Positions 28,001-36,002 of a DNA stretch of 64,000 nucleotides are shown one piece after another. Source of the stretch: Pardosa pseudoannulata (taxonomy: Eukaryota; Arthropoda; Arachnida; Araneae; Lycosidae); assembly GCA_032207245.1 (NCBI GenBank), contig CM063500.1, positions 80,418,786 to 80,482,785 of the forward strand, read 5' to 3'. Both the position numbers and the translations under genes were made by a program. Position 1 is the first letter of the stretch. Each line of letters opens with the position of its first letter. The notes below the pieces were generated by a model, which did not search any database, was not told the origin of the DNA, and saw only the letters and a program-made list of their open reading frames with translations.

Positions 28001-31000
28001 GTAATTAGACTACTTTAATTTTAATTTATTTTGAATGTATTTTCCCAGTCATTACAATAGTATTTCAATATCACACAAATTTAAAATTCTTGCATTATTA
28101 AACTTTTTTAAGGATATTTTAAAATATGCCTTTATGATTTAATCAACATTTAAACAGATTTCAGAATGTATTAACAAGCAAACTTGATTATATAGTAAAA
28201 AAATGTTTTATTTTATTTTGTATTAGAAACAAATCTAAAATCTTGATAAATAATTAATCTTGACAGTCATTACTTTCATCAGTATTTTAAGTTAATAGCT
28301 GATAATTAAACTGAAAATTTGAAATTATTTTAAATTCAGAATTCATTTTAAGTGTAGAGATAGAAAAAAAAAATAATTACTTCTGATTCTGAGGGAGTAT
28401 TCAGTGTTCCTCCAACAACCTTTATCAATACTTTAAGAACCTTTAAAAAATATTTTTCTAATTGTACACGAGCATCAGATCTATTGAATAACAATGCACC
28501 TTCATCAGTTATAGGTTCAGATGCCACCTAGAAAGCAATTTAAAATTATAAAATAATACATGACAGAAAAAAAGTATGCAATTCCAATTTACTTCATTTT
28601 TATCTCAATGTCTTTTTAAACATTGCTTTATATGCAATTTTCAATACTTTCCGTTTGTCTATTTAAATTATTTTATTTTAAATTGCTATTATTTTTAAAT
28701 TATAGTATCTTTAATCTATTTCTACATAAGAATAGCTTAATTTCATATTTTTATTTCATTATTGTATGTACTTAACTTTTATTCTTATTACATCCTTTCT
28801 ATTAATTTTAATAACTATTTCAAACAGTACAATTTACTTTAGTTATATCATCTAAATACTATTGAATGAATGAATGAAATCATCTTTGGGGCAGCTCCAG
28901 GGGGGGGGGGGTCCCCAAAAACAGGGCACTGCAACCCCAGGTCTATTGCACCCAAACCCAAGAAAAAAAAAAAAAAAAAAAAAAAAAAAAGAAGAAGAAA
29001 AGAAAGAAAGGAGAAACAGATCACTAGGGCACCTTAGGATTGTGACACCCATGTTTACCTAAACTTGATTACCCTCTGTGGGGAGTCCCCTGATATAATC
29101 CCCAGGAGCAAGATATCTGGCTATAACCCTGGATGCTGGATACTTATTTTATCACTTTTCACATTATGCATGAGCTATATTTGGACTATTCTTTAACACA
29201 TGGATTATCTAAATACTCTATTTGTGTTTGCCAGTGCATATCCCTGGCTTTTTGAAAATGCCTGGAGTTTGGAGTCAAGATAAATATCCATGGATGGGAT
29301 AAAATCTGGGGAATTCATTTCACTATGTTATATCTTTGCAGGAGCACATTTAATGTAGTGCTCTGATAAACATATCAATAGTGGTTAAAAAAAAAAAAAA
29401 GATTAATTTGTCAAACACATTTGCACTTCTTAATACAGAATTGAGAAAATATTTTATGAAAGGGGATTAATTTTTATTAAATGTGACTTGCTCTGTCAGG
29501 GCCGTAACTAGGTCTTTTGTTACCCATGGTAAAAAACTAGTCTGCACCCCTACCACCAAATATAGTGAGAAAATATATAAACATGTTTCTTTTTTATATC
29601 AGAATGAACTCACAAAATATTTTGTTAATTTTTAAAAGTTCTTAGTATATTAAATTTTAATTTTTCTTTTATTTTCCTGATTAATACTTTAAATGTTTTA
29701 GAACACTATGGGGGTATTATTTTGCTGATAAACAAAAGTTTATTTGAGGGGAATACGTTCTATTTGTACGTTAAATTTTCATAAAATATCGACGAATTTC
29801 TACATTTAAATTTAGTTTTAATAAATTTAATAAATTCAAAATTTAAAACGTATACCCGGATTTATATTAAGGCATTTTAAGAGTTTCTGGCAAACATTTT
29901 ATAAGAATCTATCACAAGTTTAGTCTCTAGAAACATTTAAAATAAATAAATAAATAAATAAATAAAATAAAAATAAAATAAACACTTTGGATTTTATATA
30001 AAAAAATTATTTTTAAAGTTCTTATTCCTACTCGGGTCAAATCATCCTTTTTCAGATCCCATTTATATCACAGTGCGGAGCCCCTATAACTGATGCGCCC
30101 GTGGCAAATGAGAACTTTGCCACACCCTAGTTACAGCCCTGTGCTCTGTTATTTCTTACACACCCACAAGCCAAATTTTTGGGGAAAGGTTCAAGAGCTA
30201 GTCACTTCCCTGCCTATGTCCCTGAATGGTAACATTAATCAAAAACAACCTAAACTGTTTATTCTTTCAGCTTAAATATACATTTTTCTGTGCAAACTAA
30301 TTCTGTTCAAGTAAATTATACATGAAAGAAAGGAATGGAGTAGGGTATTATTATGTCAACACTAAATTACTCCATAACCGCCAGCAAGACTACTGTGATT
30401 TTTCTGGTGAATTTAGTTGATCTATATATACTCAGGTATTAGCATAAAAAATTTTATTCATGCCCACAAGTGAATTAGAGGGTAAGGCATATTAGTTTAT
30501 AAATAAAATGGAACTGTTTGATTTAACCTCATTAAAAGTTAATCAGTACCAGTAACTCAAAATATATACAATATACTAACCATTTGCATAAACAGTAAAT
30601 TTAAAATTTTATTTATACTTCTAGACTTTGATGCACTTGGACCAAAATCCTGGATATTAGATAAAGGATCACTTAACCGTCTCCTCCTAATTTGGAAAAG
30701 AAAATATAACATTAGATTCAAAGAACAAAGGCTCTTTATAATTTTAAGAAATGAGACATTTCCATTACTACCTATAAGTAAAACATAAGACTTAGTTATT
30801 TTATACAAATTTAGGAGATTCTTAAACTATTGACTAGTAATTAACAGAAAAAATTAAAAGATATTAATAGAAAAAAATTATAATTTAGTGCTTTATTTAT
30901 GTTTTACACATCTATATGTAGTTTATAGGTAAGATGTATCCTTTAGGAAAGCAGTAAAACAACCATGAATTTAGATTAATTAGATATTACTGCATGAATT

Positions 31001-33913
31001 ACACACCTAAACATATCCTGCAAAACAAGTATTTAATTTCTATAAAAGGGGTGGGGGCAAACAATTATTCAAAAAACAAACAATGCAGACTCTCTTCCAA
31101 AAAATAGACATAATTTTCAATCAGTGATAAAGACAATGAATTCCACAGAAAACTAAAATTGTCCTTTGTAAAGTAAGACTGATGCTTTACATAAGTAATA
31201 CTTATTATGACAAACAAAAGTATAACTGATTAAAAAAAACTGATAAAAATTGAATTTAGTTTCATGATAGTGATTGTAATGCCATATTTTCTCAAGTTAT
31301 TATAGAATAATTTTCTAGTGAATTCATAATAAATAAGCTGCTGTCTAACTATTGTGCCATAACATGTGTTAAGACTAATAATCCTTCAATTAGGAGAAAA
31401 TAAATTAACTGATAAAAACTATTTCAAATTATGTAATCATATATTAGGTAAGTAATCATATTTTTGGCAATGAAGTATTCCCTTCTGTACTGTAAAATAA
31501 TGCCTTTTTTTAGAAAAAAAAAATATCACCTCAAAGTTTATATAAACAAATGAATTCTGAAGGTAAAAAACTCCAGGACAAGAACTATAAATTTGTTATT
31601 GAGGTGAAACAAAAAAAATCATCACACTTAAAGAAAAGCACTTCAGTTAAATATACATCTTTATATAAAATTATTGCTTTTATACATGTTCAAAAAATAT
31701 TATATGCTGAAAATAGTTGCAAAATTGTTCAAATGTGTATATTGAACAACATTTAATGAAAAGTGTTGGTACTCTTCTTTAAAACTATATATTTATATGA
31801 GAATTAACTCTGTTTGTGATGCTTTTATTTTTATAAATATTTTGCATGGGTATTAATAAAAAAAAGCCAAAAAGTTTTAACAGGAAGGAACAAAAAAGTC
31901 AGGCACAAATTTGTTCATAAGAAATATATCAAATAAAGATACAATTATTCTACATTTAATTTTTTTAAAAATTAAGCTTTTGACTAAATAGAAGTATCTA
32001 GATTAAATATATGCATCTTGTATCTAAGTTGTATGTTGCTCTTTAAGAAAATTTCACTTGAACACCTACATAAAAATATTTTTGATTAAATATATAAATA
32101 TTATAATATTTCCTCCTGCCATAAGGATTGCTGCCAATAAAAACATTGTCAACTACTAAAAAATTGCTAAAACTTGTTTTTGGATAGTATCCATATATAA
32201 ATACATTCTGGATTAATGTAGTATTAAGTAAAATATATAGTAATATTTGTAAGTAATATACAGTGATATTTTTGAGAACTCAAATTGTAAATAATACATT
32301 TACAGTGTTTAAAAAGAGAACAGAGCATGAAGTTATCCCTCAAAAACATTACAAGAAACTAAAATAAAAGTTAACTAGTTATCATCCAATACAAAATGTA
32401 TTTAAAAACACAACTTGAAAAAATGCTATAAAATCATTGATACTGATCACATAAATTTGATTTAAATTAGGAAAAAAATTACTAGTGAAAAACAACAGAA
32501 TTTCATAAATTATTTTGCCAGGTTGTAATGTAATGTCAATTTGCTGTTTGTGTTTACATAAAAACCAGTATAAAGTATAATGAGCTTCCAATAAAGTGAT
32601 TTAATAAATAAAAATAGGAAAAATTAACATTATTTCTAAATTTTCAGTACAAAAATATAATTTAAATTTCAATACAAAGGACTTACTTGTTATACTGCTT
32701 GAAATCAAAATCTTTATCAACAAACTCAAGCGATAAACTTTTACCCCAGTTTGAAGACTGGAGTAAATTATCATCAGAAAAATTGTTATCCTACAACAGA
32801 AAATTACATAAAATAAATTTTATTATAAAAACATATCACCTAATTTATATATTACATATGTACATTAAATTAAAGTATTTAATATGAAATAAAACATTGA
32901 TAAATGTAAATATTTTGAAATAAATATGCATACCTTTTATATTTATATAAAAAAATATAAAAAAGCAATTTTTAAATTACCAATTCAATGTAGAGTATCT
33001 TTTTATATCATTAATATATATTACATGTGCTAATTGCAATCCTAAATCTAAAGGCTATTTTTATTAAGGGAGGTTAACAAAAATGGAACATGAATACTCA
33101 CAAAAGTACATTGCAAAAACAAATTCATAAGTTAAGAGGATTTGAAATGCAAGTTACTTTAGTGATGCTTATCATGTTAAATATTTTAAATGCCTATGTC
33201 TGATTACTTTAATTAAAATAAATTTTAAACAAATAATTTGAACAGGGATAACTTGCTCTCCCCCTCACCCCATAAACAAATATATTTCTGTGGATTGATC
33301 TTACACACTAGTTTTACAGCTTAAAAATAAACAAATAAAAATCAAACATGCTTGTAAATGGTACAATAAATTGAAAACTTTAAAGTAATATATTATGAGC
33401 AAATTTACTGTTTGTAATTTTCTAATTCGCACACTTTATTTAAAACTGAAAAAGATGCATCTTAGCACCATTTGTACTTTTAAATGACTTCAAGTTTAAA
33501 TAACATTGGATTCAAACCAAAATATAATCTGCCAGGGATATATTAAACTCCTAAAATTAGTTTAGAAGTTTTGTTGCTGTCATATGGTCATGAGAACAAA
33601 CCACTATTTTGAATCAAAGTTTACTTACAGAAAAAAGAAATGACAGTGTTTCAAACACCATTGTTTTTATTAAACGCGTTTATACAGTGTGTGTTATAAC
33701 CCTAACACGATGAGGTAAACTAACTGACTCTAGTTTTTATTTAACCGCCCCATTACCGTTCTATTAAAAAAGCTTTGTGATTTTTTTTTTCACATCTGGA
33801 GAATTTTATACACCTTAAAGACATAAAATGAAAACAATGATACACACTTCGGCTACATCAACCCATACACCGACTGACGGAAATTCAGAATTATTTGCCT
33901 CTGATTCAGTCAT
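6936..33913 (-). CDS. GCN1: GCN1-like protein consisting only of the GCN1 C-terminal region (14 exons, 703 aa)
   Basis: Coding exons in order: 33848-33913, 32687-32790, 30581-30686, 28381-28527, 26950-26982, 24550-24816, 22685-22798, 19684-19926, 17756-17943, 17457-17668, 13620-13783, 12529-12633, 8473-8688, 6936-7082. Every junction has GT/AG and preserves phase. Residues from ~115 to the end align by eye with the last part of GCN1: SWDALNAI-like WDAVNAVIK (~233-241), the GVSSIL block (280), LKPYICKIT, the AACLGTMCG repeat, HGRSLAL (~500), and the closing SFELSVLRDLKELSLQ. Full GCN1 has about 2,670 residues, binds ribosomes through HEAT repeats and delivers GCN2 for activation during amino-acid shortage; its GCN2-binding part lies in the C-terminal region. 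Here the long N-terminal HEAT array is missing, and residues 1-114 resemble no family I know. The residues are clearly diverged from vertebrate GCN1 but the frames are clean, so I infer a functional short paralogue. A longer unmapped N-terminus is the main alternative. Confidence 0.82.
7083..8472. other. GCN1-like intron 13
   Basis: Contains the repeat at 7651-7860 and otherwise A/T-rich sequence. No further exon is supported; the short frame at 7380-7586 has no coding character. Confidence 0.5.
7651..7860 (+). repeat. Interspersed repeat, CAGGGTNCCCACTC family
   Basis: Second copy of the repeat seen at 1457 and 23739. It shares AAATTAAGGAC, ACTTGAAATACA and the later GGCATGTTCAATAAATGCCC. 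The right end is unclear. Confidence 0.55.
8473..8688 (-). CDS. GCN1-like exon 13
   Basis: Seventy-two codons between a TTTTTTAG acceptor and a CAG/GTAATT donor, phase 0 at both ends. It matches the GCN1 segment in which the HEAT helices end in an LLKMRQGEEVFQ-like stretch; here it reads LVAVFNLYKDEQIVQ. Confidence 0.85.
9650..9880. mobile_element. piggyBac-like MITE with TTAA flanks
   Basis: TTAA lies at 9646-9649 and 9881-9884. The ends are TCCTCTGACAG and, inverted, CAGTCAGAGGG. There is no coding content. The same right end occurs at ~27640-27650, so this is a small family. Confidence 0.6.
9956..10012. repeat. (TA)n microsatellite
   Basis: Uninterrupted TA dinucleotides for about 57 bp. 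Confidence 0.95.
10722..11036. mobile_element. Candidate solo LTR
   Basis: It starts TGTGACGAAGTC and ends CTGCTTCACA, giving short inverted TGTGA/TCACA termini as in LTRs. It is GC-richer than its surroundings, carries poly-A and poly-G tracts, and has AATAAA-type signals near 10966. No target duplication is obvious, so it may be a fragment or a different element. Confidence 0.4.
11120..11215. repeat. TA-rich microsatellite cluster
   Basis: Interrupted TA arrays broken by the word GGAATC or GGAAG. Confidence 0.7.
12529..12633 (-). CDS. GCN1-like exon 12
   Basis: Thirty-five codons, phase 0 at both ends (acceptor TTTTATAG, donor TAT/GTAAGT). VVLNGVKACGYYMLFKL matches the GCN1 block reading IAVSGVRGMGFLMRH in vertebrates. 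Confidence 0.85.
12634..13619. other. GCN1-like intron 11
   Basis: A ~1-kb intron, much of it occupied by the pogo/Tigger relic described separately. Nothing else is supported. Confidence 0.5.
12681..13320 (+). pseudogene. pogo/Tigger transposase relic
   Basis: The left end CAATAAAACTCGTTTACAAC follows a TA and resembles Tigger termini. At 12912-13175 a plus frame reads FLPPNSTFVIQPMDQGVIRS and then FKCHF, the signature of the DDE domain of Tigger/jerky transposases just before the last catalytic aspartate region. The frame then hits a stop and the upstream DDE part is absent. The right terminus was not found. Confidence 0.7.
13620..13783 (-). CDS. GCN1-like exon 11
   Basis: It begins in phase 1 after CAACACAG and ends at AAT/GTATGT in phase 0. 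It carries HGRSLALMVALKEAPEKVL, directly comparable to HGRSLALSVAVNVAP of vertebrate GCN1. This is the clearest single motif in the gene. Confidence 0.9.
13784..17456. other. GCN1-like intron 10
   Basis: A 3.7-kb intron. A LINE RNase H relic occupies about 16352-16890; the rest (notably 14000-16300) is A/T-rich without recognisable coding or repeat ends. Words such as GAGATTTGGTACAAGGATTC and TGGTATCAAATTTGATACA hint at an old interspersed repeat at 14640-15070. Confidence 0.45.
16352..16890 (+). pseudogene. Decayed LINE RNase H / C-terminal knuckle
   Basis: Several plus frames together show AELYAICMAI, then LQSIPSHCDVPGNEHVDA, then HLFSCPALQ. This is the order found in Jockey/I-like non-LTR elements: RNase H E-L-x-A-I motif, the P-S-H-x-x-V-P-G-N-E-x-A-D motif, then the C-terminal H-x-L-x-x-C-P knuckle. 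Stops and frame changes separate the pieces, so the copy is dead. Confidence 0.7.
17457..17668 (-). CDS. GCN1-like exon 10
   Basis: The acceptor is ATGTTTTTAG, the donor TTAG/GTAAAT. It encodes LHLLRYVLKHACVEVPE and then IAAAACLGTMCGPFPQHE, a HEAT repeat equivalent to the GCN1 repeat with SSAGCLGELCAFL. Phase 2 in and phase 1 out match the neighbouring exons. Confidence 0.9.
17756..17943 (-). CDS. GCN1-like exon 9
   Basis: VGKLLNTYYPELMCILLQTV begins the exon, matching the VGIALKPFLPQLQTTF block of GCN1. It starts in phase 0 after TTTTGTAG and ends in CA/GTAAGT. A (TA)n tract lies in the following 87-bp intron (17697-17720). Confidence 0.87.
17944..19683. other. GCN1-like intron 8
   Basis: A 1.7-kb intron with one SINE copy (18393-18522). 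The frame at 18534-18743 is poly-A/poly-T driven and not coding. The rest shows nothing. Confidence 0.5.
18393..18522 (-). repeat. tRNA-derived SINE, family 1, copy B (truncated head)
   Basis: The body matches copies at 4777 and 39719, but most of the tRNA head is deleted after the T-arm start. Flanking direct repeats TAAAAGTCTATTA and TAAAAGTCTTTTA (right one from 18524) mark its target duplication. Confidence 0.7.
19684..19926 (-). CDS. GCN1-like exon 8
   Basis: Eighty-one codons in phase 0 at both ends. GVSSILSVYEQAIFKGT and EALKPYICKITNVLI match GVTSILPVLREGVLTGS and DALRPSVVSITGPLI of GCN1. This exon anchors the family assignment. Confidence 0.9.
20747..21028 (+). repeat. tRNA-derived SINE, family 2, copy A
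   Basis: It starts with a tRNA-like head (CAGCGGTGTTGGGATAGCAC, then B-box-like GAGGTTTGATCCC) followed by a ~200-bp body. Perfect 14-bp target duplications TAGATACAATAATG flank it (20733-20746 and 21029-21042), so the insertion is fairly recent. The other copy, inverted and split, is at 36003-36935. Confidence 0.8.
21854..22189 (+). pseudogene. piggyBac transposase C-terminal fragment (open frame, 111 aa)
   Basis: The plus frame contains RFTEPHFVEITAPTANK, RRQYVICCSKRKRENM, HDCNAGLLMLQ and YNRQ. These line up with the piggyBac C-terminus: an R-L-T-x-R-H-F-P block, a P-P-T block, and a Cys-rich finger (V-V-C-S-K-x-x-K-R-x-E-T, D-C-x-V-G-L-C, Y-H-T). Several Cys/His ligands are lost, and the catalytic DDD core is absent upstream. 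The frame stayed open, but I infer a relic and not a gene. Confidence 0.55.
22381..22456 (-). tRNA. tRNA-Arg(TCT)-like pseudogene or SINE head
   Basis: On the minus strand it shows AGCTGGTAGAGCAG (A-box/D-arm), a loop CTTCTAA placing TCT as anticodon, and the T-arm ATGGGTTCAAATCCTAT. The acceptor stem does not pair well and the D-loop is short. I take it for a decayed tRNA or SINE head; a scan with a tRNA model would decide. Confidence 0.4.
22685..22798 (-). CDS. GCN1-like exon 7
   Basis: Thirty-eight codons in phase 0 between TTATTTAG and GAG/GTGATC. KLKFSDQMKILHDVSLAVKF and LPGLRNPE correspond to the GCN1 linker reading LIEELHKEIR and VPGFCLPKK. Confidence 0.83.
22855..23112. repeat. Two-unit tandem duplication (~130 bp)
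   Basis: Units 22855-22982 and 22980-23112 share TAATATTTTAATATAAATTT and AGCAGAGAARTTGCTATTGA with scattered differences. Confidence 0.7.
23739..24448 (+). mobile_element. hAT-like non-autonomous element, longest copy of AGGGTTCCCACTC family
   Basis: The left end matches the copies at 1457 and 7651. The right end is CAGCCGCAACATCCCTG, so both termini are CAGGG-like. The internal 110-residue frame (24191-24523) arises from the repeat and has no domain. No convincing 8-bp duplication was seen. Confidence 0.5.
24550..24816 (-). CDS. GCN1-like exon 6
   Basis: Eighty-nine codons, phase 0 in and out (TTTTTTGTAG acceptor). It opens VLAYCGNVLLEVTADLD and ends YLWDAVNAVIK, matching AVILSVEDDTG through ESWDALNAITK of GCN1, with the HEAT helix AAIVLLSSYC for AAAIILNIYC. 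Confidence 0.9.
24817..26949. other. GCN1-like intron 5
   Basis: A 2.1-kb intron carrying a 768-bp hAT MITE (24957-25724); the rest is featureless A/T-rich sequence. Confidence 0.5.
24957..25724. mobile_element. hAT-type MITE
   Basis: The ends are AGGGTATCTGCC and, inverted, ATGGTTTCCGCACACC, the latter a common hAT terminus. Flanks GTTTATAC (24949-24956) and GTTTATAA (25725-25732) agree at seven of eight positions. The interior repeats the word CCATGACTTTCC several times, and no transposase is present. Confidence 0.65.
26950..26982 (-). CDS. GCN1-like exon 5 (33 nt)
   Basis: A very short exon, DFDEAVKLAVL, chosen because GCACAG is the acceptor that keeps phase 0 from exon 4 and joins AVL to VLAY of exon 6, as in GCN1. 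The acceptor has a poor pyrimidine tract. The upstream acceptor CCTTAG would put a stop in frame. Confidence 0.65.
26983..28380. other. GCN1-like intron 4
   Basis: A/T-rich intron; only the piggyBac-like end at 27534-27650 is recognisable. Confidence 0.5.
27534..27650 (+). repeat. piggyBac-like terminus with internal subrepeat
   Basis: Two similar words, CCCACGAAAATCACGGGATG and CCCGTGGAAATCGCAGGACG, precede AGTCAGAGGGTTAA. The last part equals the right end of the MITE at 9650-9880, including the TTAA. Confidence 0.45.
28381..28527 (-). CDS. GCN1-like exon 4
   Basis: Forty-nine codons in phase 0 (TTTCTAG acceptor, GAA/GTAATT donor). The end, YFLKVLKVLIKVVGGTLNTP, aligns with the GCN1 helix reading LGVILPAVMLALKEKLGTP. 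The first ~22 residues (VASEPITDEGALLFNRSDAR) have no clear GCN1 counterpart. Confidence 0.8.
28880..28990. repeat. G-run and poly-A containing segment
   Basis: A 12-G run (28900-28911) and a ~29-A run (28962-28990) bracket GC-rich text. This could be the end of a poly-A retroposon, but no family was recognised. The overlapping short open frames come from these homopolymers. Confidence 0.4.
29497..30141. mobile_element. hAT-type MITE, copy 1 (645 bp)
   Basis: Terminal inverted repeats CAGGGCCGTAACTAGG and CCTAGTTACAGCCCTG. Perfect 8-bp target duplication TGCTCTGT at 29489-29496 and 30142-30149. No transposase. A second copy at 36150-36777 is alignable over its whole length. Confidence 0.88.
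30581..30686 (-). CDS. GCN1-like exon 3
   Basis: Acceptor CCAAATTAG, donor ATG/GTTAGT, phase 2 in and 0 out. It encodes the basic patch KRRRLSDP, then SINKILNLLFMQM. It has no recognised homology; it is assigned because its phases link exons 2 and 4. Confidence 0.7.
30687..32686. other. GCN1-like intron 2
   Basis: Two kilobases of A/T-rich sequence. The frame at 31550-31756 is lysine-rich by base composition and has no splice context. Confidence 0.45.
32687..32790 (-). CDS. GCN1-like exon 2
   Basis: Acceptor TTCTGTTGTAG, donor AACAA/GTAAGT. It encodes DNNFSDDNLLQSSNWGKS and continues to KQYN, an acidic, probably disordered segment unlike canonical GCN1. It accepts any upstream exon ending in phase 0. 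Confidence 0.7.
32791..33847. other. GCN1-like intron 1
   Basis: A/T-rich intron without recognisable elements. Confidence 0.45.
33848..33913 (-). CDS. GCN1-like exon 1 (candidate start)
   Basis: ATG at 33911-33913 opens MTESEANNSEFPSVGVWVDV and then AE, followed by a GTGTGT donor in phase 0. This short acidic start lies about 240 bp from a palindromic CRE. No transcript evidence is available, and another first exon could join exon 2 equally well. Confidence 0.55.
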
Positions 33914-34099
33914 ACTGATCAATAAAACAAACGATAACGGAAATCAAAACACAATTTATAATAGGTAAATCTAACATTAATTGTAAATATTAAAATAAAT
34001 CACGCGTAAATCAAATTTGGCGCTTTGCAGTTCATTTGTACAACATTCTGACCAACCAAAAATATCCAGCAATCAGATTGAACAATAAGCAACAATGAT

Positions 34100-34210
34100 G
34101 TACACGTGACACCGCCACATACGAACTCGCATTCATTGGATAGTTTATGCATGACGTCACATTCGGTATCAAAATGTAAACAATACAGTACACATAGTCT
34201 ACACGTGGTA
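34100..34210 (-). promoter_or_regulatory. Candidate promoter of the GCN1-like gene
   Basis: Upstream of the proposed start codon lie CACGTG at 34103-34108 and 34202-34207, a CCAAT box on the minus strand at about 34135-34139, and a palindromic CRE TGACGTCA at 34152-34159. Such a cluster stands out in otherwise A/T-rich DNA. CRE binds CREB/ATF proteins and CACGTG binds bHLH-Zip proteins. Promoter activity is inferred. Confidence 0.5.
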
Positions 34211-34369
34211 AATTACTCAAATTCGAGCAATCTTTATGTATGTCGTTATTCTGTGTCTTTCTGGAGAGGAAAATGGAAAGTGAGAGTTCATTTACTGCTA
34301 ATTTTTTTTATCTGTCCGGAGAAACGTCATAATAAATTTCCACCACCGAAGTCGCTTATGTATGAGTAA

Positions 34370-36000
34370 ATACGTGATGAATGGCTCAGCATCTGACTTA
34401 CGTTCAAAAACAAGAAGAAAATTTTACCTTAGAGCTAAAAATTTAGCATTAACCGAAAAAGATGTAATTATTCCATAAACTCAATGAAATAGTACATACA
34501 AAATGGTTAAAAGACTAAAATATAGCTTTTATATATTTTAAAGTATTAAGCACATTCCTTTAAATTATGCCAAATTTTCTTAGTGCTGCCTTGATACAGT
34601 TTATCTTTGTAAAATTTTTGGAAAATATCCCATACAAAAAAATATAATGCTTTCGATTTCATATTTATCATAAAGCTATGGTAGTTTACATCACTGTTTT
34701 TAATTATCATAACTAAAAAAATTTTTAGATAATGTACAAACATCATAGTATTTTAAAGAAAAGCTTAATAAGCAGAAATTGGTATTATATAATTTTAACA
34801 AAAGGACAAAGAGATAAATTTAAGATACGATTAAGCACATCTAGCAGTCTCTATAAAAAATACTTTTAAAAAATTAAGTTTGGATTACATTTTTTTAATT
34901 AACCTAAAACTTTTATTTTTAAATAAAGGGTACAATAAATTACAAGATGTGATTCAAAATTTATTACAAATGAGCACATTTACAAAAACTTATAAAAGTT
35001 TCTAACAATAATCAGCAGCCAAGCTTTGTTTTCTTTTTCATCCTGGTATATTTTTTAAATATCAATTACCTGTTTTATTAATTTTGTTTAAATATTCAAA
35101 ACAATAATTAGAACCATAAATCAGTCCCATATATGCATTTAAAATAAGTTATTGAAAAAATATATGTAATTTTTAAATTTTGTTCTTAGTAAAATCCTTG
35201 CAAAATTAATATGAAGAAAAAAGAAAATTTTGATTTCATTTATTCAAGAAAAAGAATAATTCTTGGCTGGTCTAATAAGATTATTCCAACTTTTAAAAAA
35301 ATTTTATAAAATAAAATATAAGTAGAATAAATTGGATTACACATATATTAAGGAAAAAGAACAATTCTTGTATATAGTAATATACTTCCAAAAAGCTACA
35401 TAAAATATTAAAAATGCTTCTATAAATATATGACATCACACCCATTTGAAGTATTGAACAAATTCCATTTTAAAGTTTTTTAAGTATCATGCTGTGTAAT
35501 GTTTCAAAACTTTTTAAATGCTTGATAATGAGGATACTCTTCTAAGTATTTTGTTTAAGAGTAATAATGCACATATTTTTCATCAAAATAGGAAAATATC
35601 GTAGTTAGAACATAGAAAGTTTATTTAAGACTGACATCTAAACAGGTTTGAAATTTTAATCTTTGTATAAACCATGTATGTAAAATTTTACCAGAGATGT
35701 AAATCACAGGCATAGTAGACCCAAACAATTAGTTTGGAATTAGGTTTTTTTTTTTTTTTTAGACGAGTTATATAGTCATGAGAACAAAGCACTATTTTGA
35801 ATAAAACTCATTTAATCTTCTGTAAATAGAAAAGACCAATGCATATAAAAAGGAATAATTTTAGTAAAAAAAGCAAAGCAGATAAATGTTTTTAAACAAA
35901 AGAATAAAAAAGTTCTCTAATCTGATATCTTTACATAACTGTTTATTTTATATATAAAATAATATTGCTTTTTTTTTTTCCCTCATATAAATACTGTCAG
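34370..36000. other. Intergenic A/T-rich stretch
   Basis: No exon or transposon end recognised. A ~45-bp word around GTCATGAGAACAAA at 35776-35815 also occurs at 33588-33628 inside intron 1. Confidence 0.4.
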
Positions 36001-36002
36001 AC

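Larger units (their letters stand above)
28528..30580. other. GCN1-like intron 3
   Basis: Holds a G-run/poly-A segment (28880-28990) and a hAT MITE with perfect target duplication (29497-30141). Confidence 0.5.

Noticed and set aside
28852..29062. Open frames with poly-Lys or poly-Phe and Gly/Pro runs
   Set aside because: Produced by the G12 and A29 homopolymers; no domain or splice context.
34106..34369. 87-residue plus frame as a divergent gene
   Set aside because: It covers the candidate promoter and has no family resemblance or donor supporting it.
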